Positions 1 through 8,232 of a stretch of DNA of 23,258 bases are shown here, piece after piece. How positions within the stretch are numbered: position 1 is the first letter of the stretch; each line of letters opens with the position of its first letter. The notes under the pieces are model-generated. The model was not told the origin of the DNA and did no database searches. It was given only the letters and a program-made list of their open reading frames with translations. The DNA is taken from assembly GCA_027596075.1 (NCBI GenBank), contig JADGJC010000484.1, forward strand, positions 1 to 23,258, read 5' to 3'. The position numbers and the translations under genes are program-made. The DNA is from Rhizophlyctis rosea. Lineage: Eukaryota; Chytridiomycota; Chytridiomycetes; Rhizophlyctidales; Rhizophlyctidaceae.

Positions 1-2
1 CT

Positions 3-371
3 CATATGCGTAGCTTCGTGTGCCTTTTGCACAATGTTCTGCATGTTGGGTAGGGGCGTCTTGTCCTTCACCCGATTTGCGTTGCGCGGACGTTCATCGA
101 ATACTAGACGCGCTTTAGCGGGGTCTTTCTTCGGTACGCAAAAGGTAGGAATGACGGCATCAGTTGCGAGGTCAAACCAAACGCCGGCAGCTTGGTACGT
201 TGCGCATTTCTCTGCAATATGAGCGTCGTACCGAGCTGGGTATTGAAATGGCTTCGTATTCGGGCGTTTGTTGGGGTCTATATACTCCCAACTGTGATTC
301 ATGTCCGTTCCGTCATCTAAATAGCGCAACGGAGGCAACCATCCCTTTGGCAGCTTTTTGTCCGGCAAGTG
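3..371 (-). pseudogene. Ty3/Gypsy-like reverse transcriptase fragment
   Basis: An open minus-strand frame of about 123 codons runs off the left window edge. It begins right after an in-frame TGA at 372-374, inside a hairpin, and has no start codon. It contains the hallmark N-terminal RT blocks: a VPKKDP segment, then ARLVFDERPRNAN, then KDKTPLPN, which match the fingers/palm entry of Ty3/Gypsy RTs (VxKKD ... RxVxDxRxLN ... PLP). Upstream residues (LRYLDDGTD, SWEYIDPN) look like the pol linker between protease and RT. The catalytic YxDD block would lie beyond the window. The frame is cut by the hairpin at 371-418, so this is a degraded or interrupted host retrotransposon flanking the virus. 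Confidence 0.72.
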
Positions 372-418
372 TCACAGTGCATAGTATCCTCTGTAAAGAG
401 GATACTATGCACTGTGAC
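371..418. repeat. Perfect 22-bp hairpin, 4-nt loop
   Basis: The left arm 371-392 (starting GTCACAGTGCATAG) and right arm 397-418 are exact reverse complements separated by GTAA at 393-396. It sits exactly where the RT fragment stops, so it probably marks an insertion or rearrangement junction. The arm contains AGTATCCT, which recurs to the right, and begins TGTCAC like some LTR ends. It could be two LTR ends joined head to head or the tip of a palindromic insertion. Confidence 0.85.
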
Positions 419-704
419 TGGTAAGTTCAATAGGATGCTAGGTATCTTCCCATATCTAGAATAGCTGTTAGTATCCTGAGTATCCTCCCTAGCTATCATA
501 CTTATATATCAGCTAAGTATCCTCCCGAATATGACTTATCAGATTTCCAATTGTACCATTGAACCAATGGCCACCTTTGGAAACCAATGATCCCTTTCAC
601 ACCCATTGGAAAGAAATACTAGAATTGATGGGATCCCTTCCATTCTCGACTTTTCCATGGAAATCGGCTGGCTTTTTTGGAAAAATCACATTTTTTTAGA
701 TAAT
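419..704. other. Non-coding, LTR-like stretch with AGTATCCT repeats
   Basis: I see no gene here. AGTATCCT occurs at 470-477, 479-486 and 516-523, and also in the adjacent hairpin at 383-390 (inverted copy at 399-406). On the minus strand a TATATAAG-type box lies near 500-508. Together these resemble the regulatory part of an LTR belonging to the neighbouring Ty3/Gypsy fragment. Positions 545-700 contain short CCATTGGAAAG-like words but nothing I can identify. The left virus boundary probably falls within or just after this stretch. Confidence 0.4.
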
Positions 705-1018
705 CTCGCAATCACCTAATTTCTTTGACACTGAGTATGTTGGGGTTTCCCCTGTCCACTCTTCCATTTTTGCCTTTGTATCAAGACATTCCCCCATTCC
801 CCTCCCCATTTCGCAAAGTTGAGGCTCCATATAGGCTTTTTTCATTTTCAAATTCAGAATTTCTGGAATTTTGTTTTTGCCTATAGCAATTCCATTTTTC
901 AAAATGGGGAGGGGAATGGGGGAATGAAAAATGCCCGTTTTATGCTAGTTATAGGCCATTTTCACATAGTTATAGCCCATTTTTAGACCTTCCCCCACCT
1001 TCCACCTCAAGAATCCCC
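705..1018. repeat. Left arm of long inverted repeat
   Basis: The reverse complement of this segment aligns with 19671-19995. The core, about 772-1018 against 19671-19915, is highly similar and includes a shared exact block of about 41 nt around the CATTCCCCC motif and another of about 24 nt containing TATAACTAGCATAAAACGG. The outer 70 nt are weaker but still alignable (CAGTGT, GTGAT). Within the arm are short tandem copies of a CTATAACTAGCATAAAA-like word. The two arms enclose about 18.6 kb, so terminal inverted repeats or internal isomerising repeats are the leading explanations. Confidence 0.82.
787..926. repeat. 140-bp stem-loop nested in left inverted repeat
   Basis: The arms at 787-811 and 902-926 are exact 25-bp reverse complements of the form CATTCCCCCATTCCCC...; the loop is 90 nt. 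The other copy at 19764-19903 has the same arm length and exactly the same 90-nt loop, with one arm mismatch. The size conservation suggests a functional or MITE-like unit. The reading frames across it (for example 696-902 minus) are products of the repeat, not genes. Confidence 0.8.
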
Positions 1019-1184
1019 CTGTTTTGTCAGTGTGTGCGTCCAAATGGCAAAAAAATATCCTCAGTCAACAGTTGTAGAAGGCCGACTTCCCCGGAGGACA
1101 TGATTCGCCATTATCAGTTGTAGGTTTCATACAGTTTCCGTGTTCTGACCCAAAACACGTGGGGAAGCTTATTTCATTGTACAT

Positions 1185-1502
1185 TCACTGTCTTTCTAAT
1201 ACGAGTTCCTTCATGAAGAGAGCCTTCTTGTAATGTGGTTGGCCGCTTGTCAAAAGCATGTGCTTTCCGCGGAAGCAAATGATGCCTTCCTTCATGTACG
1301 CTTCCCAATGTTTCGGCAGTCTGTGAAGTTGAGCGAGACGCCCGATCCTGTCAAACACTTTGCCATTCCTCTCGTTCCTTTTGAAATAGACGAATCTTTT
1401 CTTCTCAAAGTTTGCCTCCAGGTACCAAAAGAGGTCTTCCATGGTATTCAAAGACTTTGTCACGTCAAGCCGAATGATTGCAGATTTCGCCAAAGTGTCC
1501 AT
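1185..1502 (-). CDS. Hypothetical 105-residue protein downstream of fibre gene
   Basis: I do not recognise this protein. The ATG at 1502 lies two bases past the fibre stop codon (TAA, 1505-1507) on the same strand, and a frame of 105 codons follows. The longer open frame back to 1562 starts at GTG and overlaps the fibre gene, so ATG 1502 is the better start. The sequence has normal protein character: an N-terminal segment MDTLAKSAIIRLDV, aromatic and basic middle (FWYLEANFEKKRFVYFKR) and a Lys-rich C-terminus, with no membrane segment or cysteine motif. Its position suggests co-transcription with the fibre region and possibly a fibre-associated or chaperone role, which is inference only. Confidence 0.5.
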   Translation of the reverse strand: MDTLAKSAIIRLDVTKSLNTMEDLFWYLEANFEKKRFVYFKRNERNGKVFDRIGRLAQLHRLPKHWEAYMKEGIICFRGKHMLLTSGQPHYKKALFMKELVLERQ

Positions 1503-1504
1503 TT

Positions 1505-4500
1505 TTATTTCTGTTCCTTCAATTTTTCCACTTCTGCGGTCAACTCTCTCACAGCGTTCCATAGGTAAGCCGTCATTCCTTTCAAGTTCATGGTGTACCG
1601 CTCATTACCTTCAGGATCCGTCATTGTAGTGACGACCTCTGGACACAAGTCAGAACAATCTTGAGCGATGAACCCAACTTTCAGGGAGCCATCTCCTTCA
1701 ATGTATCGGAACCTTTTAGCCGATATAGACTGAACAATGGTAAGAGCATCATCAATATTGGCAATGTGTTTCTTGGTACGACGATCCGAAATATTGTTGA
1801 TCTCCGAATTCGGCATCATTAGCATTCTCGCACCTGCACCCATGATGAAGGAGTAATTTGCTGGGAAACCACCGGTCACATTTCCCACACCTGCTTGAGC
1901 AAACCATCTGTATCCATTCGTGCCGGTGTAACTGACACTGCTCCTTCCAGAAATCACTACCGTACCGTGGAGCAAACTGTCCCCTGAAACGGTCAGTGCT
2001 GCACCAGTGTTTTGCGTGAGGTCATTCCAGTTGTAATACATCTGACTGGTCGCCGTTATGCTCACGGGCTGATAGAAGATGCTCGATGTAGCCTGCAGAG
2101 AAAGAACTTGCACATTGCCGACACCTGGTGATGCAGAGCCCCCAACCGTGGTTGAAGAGTTCAACCAAAAATCAACACTGTTACCCGGAACAAGTCCACG
2201 TCCGTCGTGTCTTGAGCGAATGTAGTGTTTATAGCCTCCCGTATAAAACTGGAAATCCAGCCATCCCGAATTTGAAGCACCAGCGTAACCTCCTTCACCT
2301 CCTATTTCACATTTGAGAATGTTGGCTGTGTTGTTGATGGAGAGACCATTCGGGGAGAGAAGCCCTGCACCCGATAAAGTCATACATGGTACATCTCCAC
2401 CATACCACTTGAACGTTCCACTCGTATTCGGAACGCTGTGCCACACAGTTCCACCATCGATACCTACTGCATAGTCAACGTCGTTGCTACTCACTTGTGA
2501 ATAGTATACGATGCGAGTTCCATTGCTGCGAGTGGTTTTCTGTGGAGCATCAGTGATTCCGGAATCCATGGTCATCATAAGCCCTATGGAGAGATTTTTC
2601 ACCAATTTGCTGTTGCCAAAACGATCCCATGATTGAATGTAGCCTTGAGCCGAAGCCGTGTCCGCTCCTATAGCAAAGTTGTCCACTCCGGTACTCCATG
2701 AGCCCCTACCCATCTTGAAATAGGTCTGTACGGCATTGTAATCAGTATTGGAGGCGAACCCTACTTCGGTGATACCGTTAACAGCAGTGGGTGCAAGTTT
2801 GACCACACTCCCGGAAAGACTGGTGAGGTATCCTTGCGATTGCGTCCAAATTTGCGTCGCGACCAGGAGGCTGTTATTCATCATTATGTTACCCACTACC
2901 GTAAGGTCTTTTGTGATATTTGCAAGAGTACCGCTTGGAGCGAGGCTGATTACACCTGGAGAGTAGTATGTCATCGTACCTCCAGCATACGCAGCCGCCT
3001 GATTCCCACCCAGATACAATGTCGGGACATTGATTCGGTTTGCAACAGTTACTCTTCCGTCCGCATACCATTGAAGGGCATTTGCAGCCCCAGCAATACC
3101 GAGGTAACCATAGTTGCTTCCACTGCCTGACCCACCCGCATAATTGAATCCAATCTGAAAGGAATTGTTTACGCCCCCCCCTGAACTTCCGAACTGGATT
3201 TGAACATTTTTGCCTTGAGAAACTGGAGCCGACATATACAGGGGGATGGCATATGCGGCGTCGTTTTGATAAGTGATGTTCAACTGACCGTAACCCGTCA
3301 ACTGCATGATATTCTTGCATCCACTGGAAGCACCGGAGTACCATCTGAAGAAGGAGTTGGTGTCTGGGACACTATTCCATAGTGTATACGACTCTATGCC
3401 GATGGCATAATTGGTGACCGATGCGTTCTGTGTATTGTATAGTAAGAGTTTAGTTCCAGCCGACATGGTATTTCCAACAAGCGGTGTCCCCGTGGCAGTA
3501 TTAGTGTAATTGATGAAACTCGGTCTGATTTCATTTGTTGACAAAACACCTGTGTTTCCCAGAGACATCAATGAAGTGCCTTGGTTGTACCAAATGTGCG
3601 CACCCGCTGCGGAAGTCAAGTATTCTATACTGCCCGTTGGTGAAGGTCTTTGATAACCGGACAAAACGATTCTGGTGTTGGTAGCCCCGTCTGTGGCGTT
3701 TGTCCCAATCAAGGTATAGCCTGCAGTGCTTGCCGCCAATAACAATAACGGTGATGAAGTCTGTTTTGTTGCAATAGAGGTATTCAATGTCGCTACATTT
3801 GTGCCTACATATGAGGTGGTGGCTACCATGTTGATCCCTTGATAAATGGTACCATTGACTGTCAAGTTTCCAGATGCAACGATGCTCTTATCACCGTAGA
3901 TAGAGAGCGCAGTGCTACCATACAATCCAAGAGCCCCATAGTTTGAGATTGATCCACTTGTACCCGAATAAACAAAGCCCACTTGAAAACAGTTGTTTGT
4001 GGTGGATGAAATCCCAAGCGATGTGTAAATCTGGTTACCAGAAGCCAATCCGGTATTGAAAACGTTCAAAGGCGAAAAGAATGGAGACGCTGTCATACCT
4101 TGCCCCACAGAAATGCTGCCACCAACCGTGAGGTTGTTTGATCCCGATAGAGTCAAACTCGGCATAGCGCTGGTGTTTAGAGAAACTGTCGTTCCCGAAA
4201 TCTGTAATGGTTGCGAAAAGGTGAGAATGTTCTGCTTCGTGTTGAAGATAGCGTCCGCTTCAGATTTTGTATAGGTAACAGACTTGTTGTAATAATTGAC
4301 ATCTGATTGGATCTTGGTGTAGTACAAACTCAGGTCAATGGAGAGTTGCGAACTTGCATTGAGGGATAAGGGAGCACTGACTGTAATGGAATTCTGTTTT
4401 GTGGCGAGACCACTATTCAATGCTGCCGTCGTTGCAAGCGGGGCAACAATATTGTCCACCTGTGACTTCGGATAATATGAACTCAAATCGATGGTCAATT

Positions 4501-6283
4501 GTGAACTTGCATTGAGCGCCAAGGGAGCAGTTGCCGTCATTGTGTTTTGTTTCGCGTTGATGGTCGTGTTGAGTGTGGAGACGTTTGAATCCACGTACGC
4601 CTTGGTTGCCAGCGGAGCAACGATGGCATCCACTTGCGCCTTATTGTAAATTGTAGACAAATCGATTGAAAGAACACTATTTGATAATGCCAGGAAACCT
4701 CCACTAATCGAAAGGGTGTTCTGCTTTGTTGCGAGCCCGTTTGTCAGATTCGTATTAGTGGTATTGATTGAATTCTGAAGAGTCGTCACATTCGAATCCA
4801 CATAACTCTTCAAAGCAAGAGGTGCCATAGCACGGTTGACAAAAAGCTGTGTCGCCAACAAATCGGAATTCCAGTAAACATTGGGTGCATTCAAGGTCAA
4901 CCCGGATGTTGAACATGTGATCTTCTGTATATCGGCAACCAACGCCCCCGGATAGAAGGAGAAGCCCGCGTTTGACAAATCCCAGGCAGTGAGTAGCGGA
5001 AGTCCTGTGATGGTAAACTGAGTATACGTTGCTAAGACTTTCCAAGTTGTGAAAGTCGTTGTGCCTTGAAGACTCAGGACGGGTATGATCCCATCGCCAT
5101 CTTGCAAACTTACCGTGGCAGTAAACGTCCAACCGCTCCTGTCCACGGTTGCCGCCGAATAGACGGGCGAGGTGCCCAAAGTGACGATTGCAGAATTGCC
5201 TGCACGTAGTATGCTATAACCAAAGGAGACTTGCACGCTCCCCGCACCTGTGAGTTGGTAAACATTCAGACTCGATATTGTGCAAGTCAGTTGGTATGTT
5301 CCTGCGTAAAACGTGGGTATGGCAGATGACCTGTGAAGTGAAGTGCCGTACAATACTTTTGGATTGATGGTGGAATCATTGAAGGTCGCCACAATCTGGA
5401 AACCATATATACGGCTGCCTGTATTACCAACAGAAGAGGTTGGCGCGTTGGTTAGTACAACAGCCGGAGGTGTTGTTGTGGACTGCCAGTTCTCGATGGT
5501 TTTGTAATGTTTCGTCTTGTCATTGAATGTCGAGATACCCGAGACCGTGAGATTTGTCAACGAGCCCAATTGCGTCACTTGCGATTGAATGGGGCTCACA
5601 CTTAACGTTGCGCTATTCGACTTTGTCAATCCCGTGCCTGCCACGAGGTCTGTAATTTTGAGATATGTGTTCGAAGCATTCGATTGTGTCAAATACGTTG
5701 ATGCGGCATTTGTTTGTGTGAGATAGGTGCTACTGGCATTAGCGATGGTCAAGTATGTACTGCTTGCTGTAGATGATAGTAAATATGGTGACAATGCTGC
5801 ACTCGTGATATAATTCTTCCCCGTCACGAATGCTTCGGTAGCCAATCTTTGATTGTTGGAATACACGCTTCCACCAGCATACAGATTCTCCAGGATTCCA
5901 CATCCGCCGGCTACGGTCAACATCCCTGTTGTTGAACTTGTGCTTCCAACGGTGGAGAGCCCACTTCCAAGAAGTGGGACGATCGCACAGGGACTTGTTG
6001 TTGGGTCTGGATATAAGGTGCTGGAAAAGAGTGTGCCCGTTGTGATCGAAAATCCATACAAGTAGGAATCCGGTTCGCTGTCGCTGTCTTTTTGTTTTAT
6101 CATGCCATTGCTGATACTGTTATAACTGATGTAGGTGTTGGACGAACCTTTCTTTCCCAAGGCGCTCCCCAGGAGGCCTCCCGCCAAACCAAACAAACCA
6201 GAGAATAAGCCCCCTACACCAACAACCTTTGCCGCATTAGCACTGATCAAATTCTGAGCCGCTGATTGCGCAGCGAGACCCAT
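1505..6283 (-). CDS. Giant attachment fibre with C-terminal peptidase S74 chaperone domain
   Basis: This 1592-residue protein should form a trimeric virion fibre for host attachment. Residues about 20-45 are Gly/Leu-rich and hydrophobic (GLFSGLFGLAGG), a possible anchor. Residues about 160-215 carry four decapeptide copies of A(S)STYLT. Residues about 460-690 repeat the phage-fibre motif YxKxxxDxxx...KQN and AYVDSNV. Two pairs of duplicated modules follow (FQVGF/FQIGF near 755 and 1030; LWNSVPDT/VWHSVPNT near 960 and 1270). Residues about 1492-1592 form an S74 intramolecular chaperone domain, with SDRRTKKHI at the expected self-cleavage site, then GFIAQD and a C-terminal coiled coil. S74 domains are known to assemble and then cleave from trimeric fibres. 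The N-terminus overlaps the preceding shaft frame by 37 nt, so the two may originally have been one gene split by a frameshift. Confidence 0.88.
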   Translation of the reverse strand: MGLAAQSAAQNLISANAAKVVGVGGLFSGLFGLAGGLLGSALGKKGSSNTYISYNSISNGMIKQKDSDSEPDSYLYGFSITTGTLFSSTLYPDPTTSPCAIVPLLGSGLSTVGSTSSTTGMLTVAGGCGILENLYAGGSVYSNNQRLATEAFVTGKNYITSAALSPYLLSSTASSTYLTIANASSTYLTQTNAASTYLTQSNASNTYLKITDLVAGTGLTKSNSATLSVSPIQSQVTQLGSLTNLTVSGISTFNDKTKHYKTIENWQSTTTPPAVVLTNAPTSSVGNTGSRIYGFQIVATFNDSTINPKVLYGTSLHRSSAIPTFYAGTYQLTCTISSLNVYQLTGAGSVQVSFGYSILRAGNSAIVTLGTSPVYSAATVDRSGWTFTATVSLQDGDGIIPVLSLQGTTTFTTWKVLATYTQFTITGLPLLTAWDLSNAGFSFYPGALVADIQKITCSTSGLTLNAPNVYWNSDLLATQLFVNRAMAPLALKSYVDSNVTTLQNSINTTNTNLTNGLATKQNTLSISGGFLALSNSVLSIDLSTIYNKAQVDAIVAPLATKAYVDSNVSTLNTTINAKQNTMTATAPLALNASSQLTIDLSSYYPKSQVDNIVAPLATTAALNSGLATKQNSITVSAPLSLNASSQLSIDLSLYYTKIQSDVNYYNKSVTYTKSEADAIFNTKQNILTFSQPLQISGTTVSLNTSAMPSLTLSGSNNLTVGGSISVGQGMTASPFFSPLNVFNTGLASGNQIYTSLGISSTTNNCFQVGFVYSGTSGSISNYGALGLYGSTALSIYGDKSIVASGNLTVNGTIYQGINMVATTSYVGTNVATLNTSIATKQTSSPLLLLAASTAGYTLIGTNATDGATNTRIVLSGYQRPSPTGSIEYLTSAAGAHIWYNQGTSLMSLGNTGVLSTNEIRPSFINYTNTATGTPLVGNTMSAGTKLLLYNTQNASVTNYAIGIESYTLWNSVPDTNSFFRWYSGASSGCKNIMQLTGYGQLNITYQNDAAYAIPLYMSAPVSQGKNVQIQFGSSGGGVNNSFQIGFNYAGGSGSGSNYGYLGIAGAANALQWYADGRVTVANRINVPTLYLGGNQAAAYAGGTMTYYSPGVISLAPSGTLANITKDLTVVGNIMMNNSLLVATQIWTQSQGYLTSLSGSVVKLAPTAVNGITEVGFASNTDYNAVQTYFKMGRGSWSTGVDNFAIGADTASAQGYIQSWDRFGNSKLVKNLSIGLMMTMDSGITDAPQKTTRSNGTRIVYYSQVSSNDVDYAVGIDGGTVWHSVPNTSGTFKWYGGDVPCMTLSGAGLLSPNGLSINNTANILKCEIGGEGGYAGASNSGWLDFQFYTGGYKHYIRSRHDGRGLVPGNSVDFWLNSSTTVGGSASPGVGNVQVLSLQATSSIFYQPVSITATSQMYYNWNDLTQNTGAALTVSGDSLLHGTVVISGRSSVSYTGTNGYRWFAQAGVGNVTGGFPANYSFIMGAGARMLMMPNSEINNISDRRTKKHIANIDDALTIVQSISAKRFRYIEGDGSLKVGFIAQDCSDLCPEVVTTMTDPEGNERYTMNLKGMTAYLWNAVRELTAEVEKLKEQK

Positions 6284-7095
6284 GGCGAAACAGCACTGGT
6301 TATAGCACTAGTCAAAGCCGAAGTACCTATGGAGATACCAATCTGCTTACCAATGTCTCCAACAGAATCAACGAGTGATGAAAGGTCACCGATTTTGTCT
6401 GCAAGTTGGCTTGCAGTAGAGGCAGCGTCGGCCGCCGTGCTTGCCGCATTGGCAGCGGTAGAGGCAGCATCGGCTGCTGTCTGTGCAGCATCATTAGCCG
6501 TGTCGGCGGCATCGGCGGCAGTCTGCGCAGCAACATCAGCCTTTTGTACTGCATCGTCTACCTTGTCATTCAACTCTTCGATTTCTGGCGTTACGCTGAT
6601 CATATTACCAACGATCTGTATTCCGCTCCTGGCTTTGTAATTCCCACACAATCGACCAAGCGTTTTCACAATAGTGATCTCGTCAACCCTGCAGTCGATT
6701 CCGAGAATATCCTTGAAAATTACTCCTGTCTCATCTACATCCATTTGAAGACCCAGGGTTCCTTTTGAGAGGCCCGATGTTGGTGCTAACTTGACATCCA
6801 ATCCGGCAAGGTCATGGAATACCACTCCTAGAGGATCTGTCTTCACTGACAGACCCAGACCGGCGATGTTTTGGATTGCTCCTGTCGGATGGAGGCGAAC
6901 ATCCAATCCCAATCCTGCATCCACCTTCACCGCCCCGCTTGGATCCGTGCGAACGTCGAGCCCGATGGCAGGGTCTGTCTTGAGCCCGCCACTGGGGTCG
7001 ACCTTGACTGCCAATTGGTTTGCTCCGTTGATATAGATGGAGGATGTATCTGTCCTGGCGGAGATGATTCTCCTGCCTTCGATAGGTGCAGACAC
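6247..7095 (-). CDS. Fibre-shaft protein: triple-beta-spiral repeats and coiled coil
   Basis: Residues 28-147 consist of seven tandem repeats of 15-18 residues with the pattern LxVxxxPxGxhxxxxxGLG (for example LDVRTDPSGAVKVDAGLG). This closely matches the triple-beta-spiral repeats of adenovirus fibre and reovirus sigma1 shafts. Residues about 171-250 are Ala-rich heptads (AAQTAAD, AASTAAN), predicted to be a trimeric coiled coil. The apparent start at 7095 is GTG, and the first in-frame ATG is only at residue 118, inside the repeats. The frame upstream is the same as that of the 7108-7908 gene, separated by one TAG and four codons. I therefore think it is the downstream part of that gene, split by a nonsense change or read through. 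The 3' end overlaps the S74 fibre in another frame. Confidence 0.75.
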   Translation of the reverse strand: MSAPIEGRRIISARTDTSSIYINGANQLAVKVDPSGGLKTDPAIGLDVRTDPSGAVKVDAGLGLDVRLHPTGAIQNIAGLGLSVKTDPLGVVFHDLAGLDVKLAPTSGLSKGTLGLQMDVDETGVIFKDILGIDCRVDEITIVKTLGRLCGNYKARSGIQIVGNMISVTPEIEELNDKVDDAVQKADVAAQTAADAADTANDAAQTAADAASTAANAASTAADAASTASQLADKIGDLSSLVDSVGDIGKQIGISIGTSALTSAITSAVSPWVSLRNQRLRI

Positions 7096-7107
7096 GTCAA
7101 TACCCGT

Positions 7108-7908
7108 CTACATGCCCGCTTGATATGCATACTGAACGTAGCCCACGCTTGCCGCATAATTGGTGGATAATGTAAAAGATTCTGTGAGTTTTACAAATGG
7201 CACAGATAAAACATTTCCATCAAACGTGAACAAACCCGTCGTTGCAAAACCCGATGCGATCTGGTAGAATGGAACTCTGCCGGCTCCCTGGCTCCTGATG
7301 ACCAGTACACCGCCGGTCTGTTGGAACTGGTTGCTGACGTCCAAGCGGATCACTCGCAACTTTTCATCGACCTCTCCTAATGCAAGATCGGCTTTCCTGT
7401 CCCCAATGGCTCCCTGTCCTGTGAGATTGAGATCCACCGTCTCTAGTTTCCCGTTGTCCAAGTTGAAATCTTTGTCGGAAAAGTCCAGGAACAACTCACC
7501 ACCCAAAGTGTCCGATGGATCCCTGTCGACGTCCCATGCTACCTTGATGGGGTCTCTATACCGCAGGTCATAGTCGTGGTTGTAGAGGATCCTTGGTTTC
7601 ACCGAAAGTTTGTTGTCGACGACTTGCAGCGAGTATGAGTCATATGATAGCCCGAGCCTGGCCAGGCCATTATTGTTATCGATAACATTGATGGGTGAGA
7701 CCGCATCGCTCTGGTTCAAGCGTAATTCTCCGAAGCGGCTAAAGATAGATTCCGCATAGATGCTGGTGAATGGATCATTGACTGTCCCTAACTGCGTGAT
7801 GACATTAGATGTCCGAAAGGGCTGGATGATCCCGCTGACATAAGTCGTTCCAATCAGCCAAGCCTCTTCAATCTCATTGAATCCCGAAAGAAATCTGGGC
7901 GCGTTCAT
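7108..7908 (-). CDS. Fibre-like protein, N-terminal part of shaft gene
   Basis: The protein has 266 residues. I start it at ATG 7908, because the longer frame to 7917 begins with GTG. The segment LGTVNDPFTSIYAESIF resembles the LGSxxxPFxxIYA motif found at the head of structural units in phage and giant-virus fibre proteins. The rest is beta-rich with hydrophobic alternation (LSVKPRIL, LFLDFSDKDFNLDN) and no membrane segment or enzyme motif. It ends in TAG (7108-7110); the same frame continues through TGID into the shaft-repeat protein. It could form the capsid-proximal tail of the fibre. It is preceded by an AT-rich gap and the small basic pseudogene at 7961-8212. Confidence 0.65.
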   Translation of the reverse strand: MNAPRFLSGFNEIEEAWLIGTTYVSGIIQPFRTSNVITQLGTVNDPFTSIYAESIFSRFGELRLNQSDAVSPINVIDNNNGLARLGLSYDSYSLQVVDNKLSVKPRILYNHDYDLRYRDPIKVAWDVDRDPSDTLGGELFLDFSDKDFNLDNGKLETVDLNLTGQGAIGDRKADLALGEVDEKLRVIRLDVSNQFQQTGGVLVIRSQGAGRVPFYQIASGFATTGLFTFDGNVLSVPFVKLTESFTLSTNYAASVGYVQYAYQAGM

Positions 7909-7960
7909 GTTCTGCACAAGTTACTAAAAAGCTCGCAATTAATATTCAGTTACAACCACT

Positions 7961-8212
7961 TTAGGCAGTGTTGATGCCATCTTCACCATCCTCACTGTCC
8001 TTGGCCTTTTTGGCCTTTTTGCGAGACCGACGGCTTTGGCTTTGCTTTTTGCTGCTTTTCTTGATCTCACCATAAAGCATATCCTCCGCCAATTACTCAT
8101 AAATCTCGTTGAGGAGTTTCTGCTTCACTTCGCTGTTGATGTTACCCCATTCAACAATCTTTGTCAGTTCCTCCAGAACTTGATGGAGTTGGTCGATCAA
8201 TTTGACGGACAT
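7961..8212 (-). pseudogene. Small basic-tailed protein gene with internal TAA
   Basis: From ATG 8212 a frame reads 39 codons (amphipathic helix-like: IDQLHQVLEELTKIVEW) to TAA at 8093-8095. It then continues in the same frame for 43 codons to TAA at 7961-7963. The second half is strongly basic (KKSSKKQSQSRRSRKKAKK) and then acidic (DSEDGEDG). The uninterrupted frame and coherent composition suggest one 83-codon gene with a nonsense change. Its layout, helix then Lys/Arg tail, would suit a small DNA-associated virion protein, but I recognise no family. It lies between the ATPase and the fibre genes on the same strand. A 39-residue truncated product is the alternative. Confidence 0.5.
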
Positions 8213-8232
8213 GTAGACTTTTGTGTTTCCTT

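Noticed and set aside
317..499. 60-codon minus-strand frame across the hairpin
   Set aside because: It reads through both arms of the palindrome (duplicate HSI-DTMHCD words) and conflicts with the RT frame.
419..704. Complete solo LTR with target-site duplication
   Set aside because: TATA and repeated words suggest LTR origin, but I could not find matching TG...CA ends with a flanking duplication.
696..902. Short reading frames in the inverted repeats (696-902 minus, 19758-19964 plus)
   Set aside because: The two encode similar peptides only because the DNA repeat is shared. They cross the palindromic stem and have no promoter or protein-like constraint.
2889..3344. 151-codon minus-strand frame inside the fibre gene
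   Set aside because: It is in an alternative frame of the repetitive fibre gene, is rich in Cys/Trp/Arg atypical of neighbours, and has no matching features.
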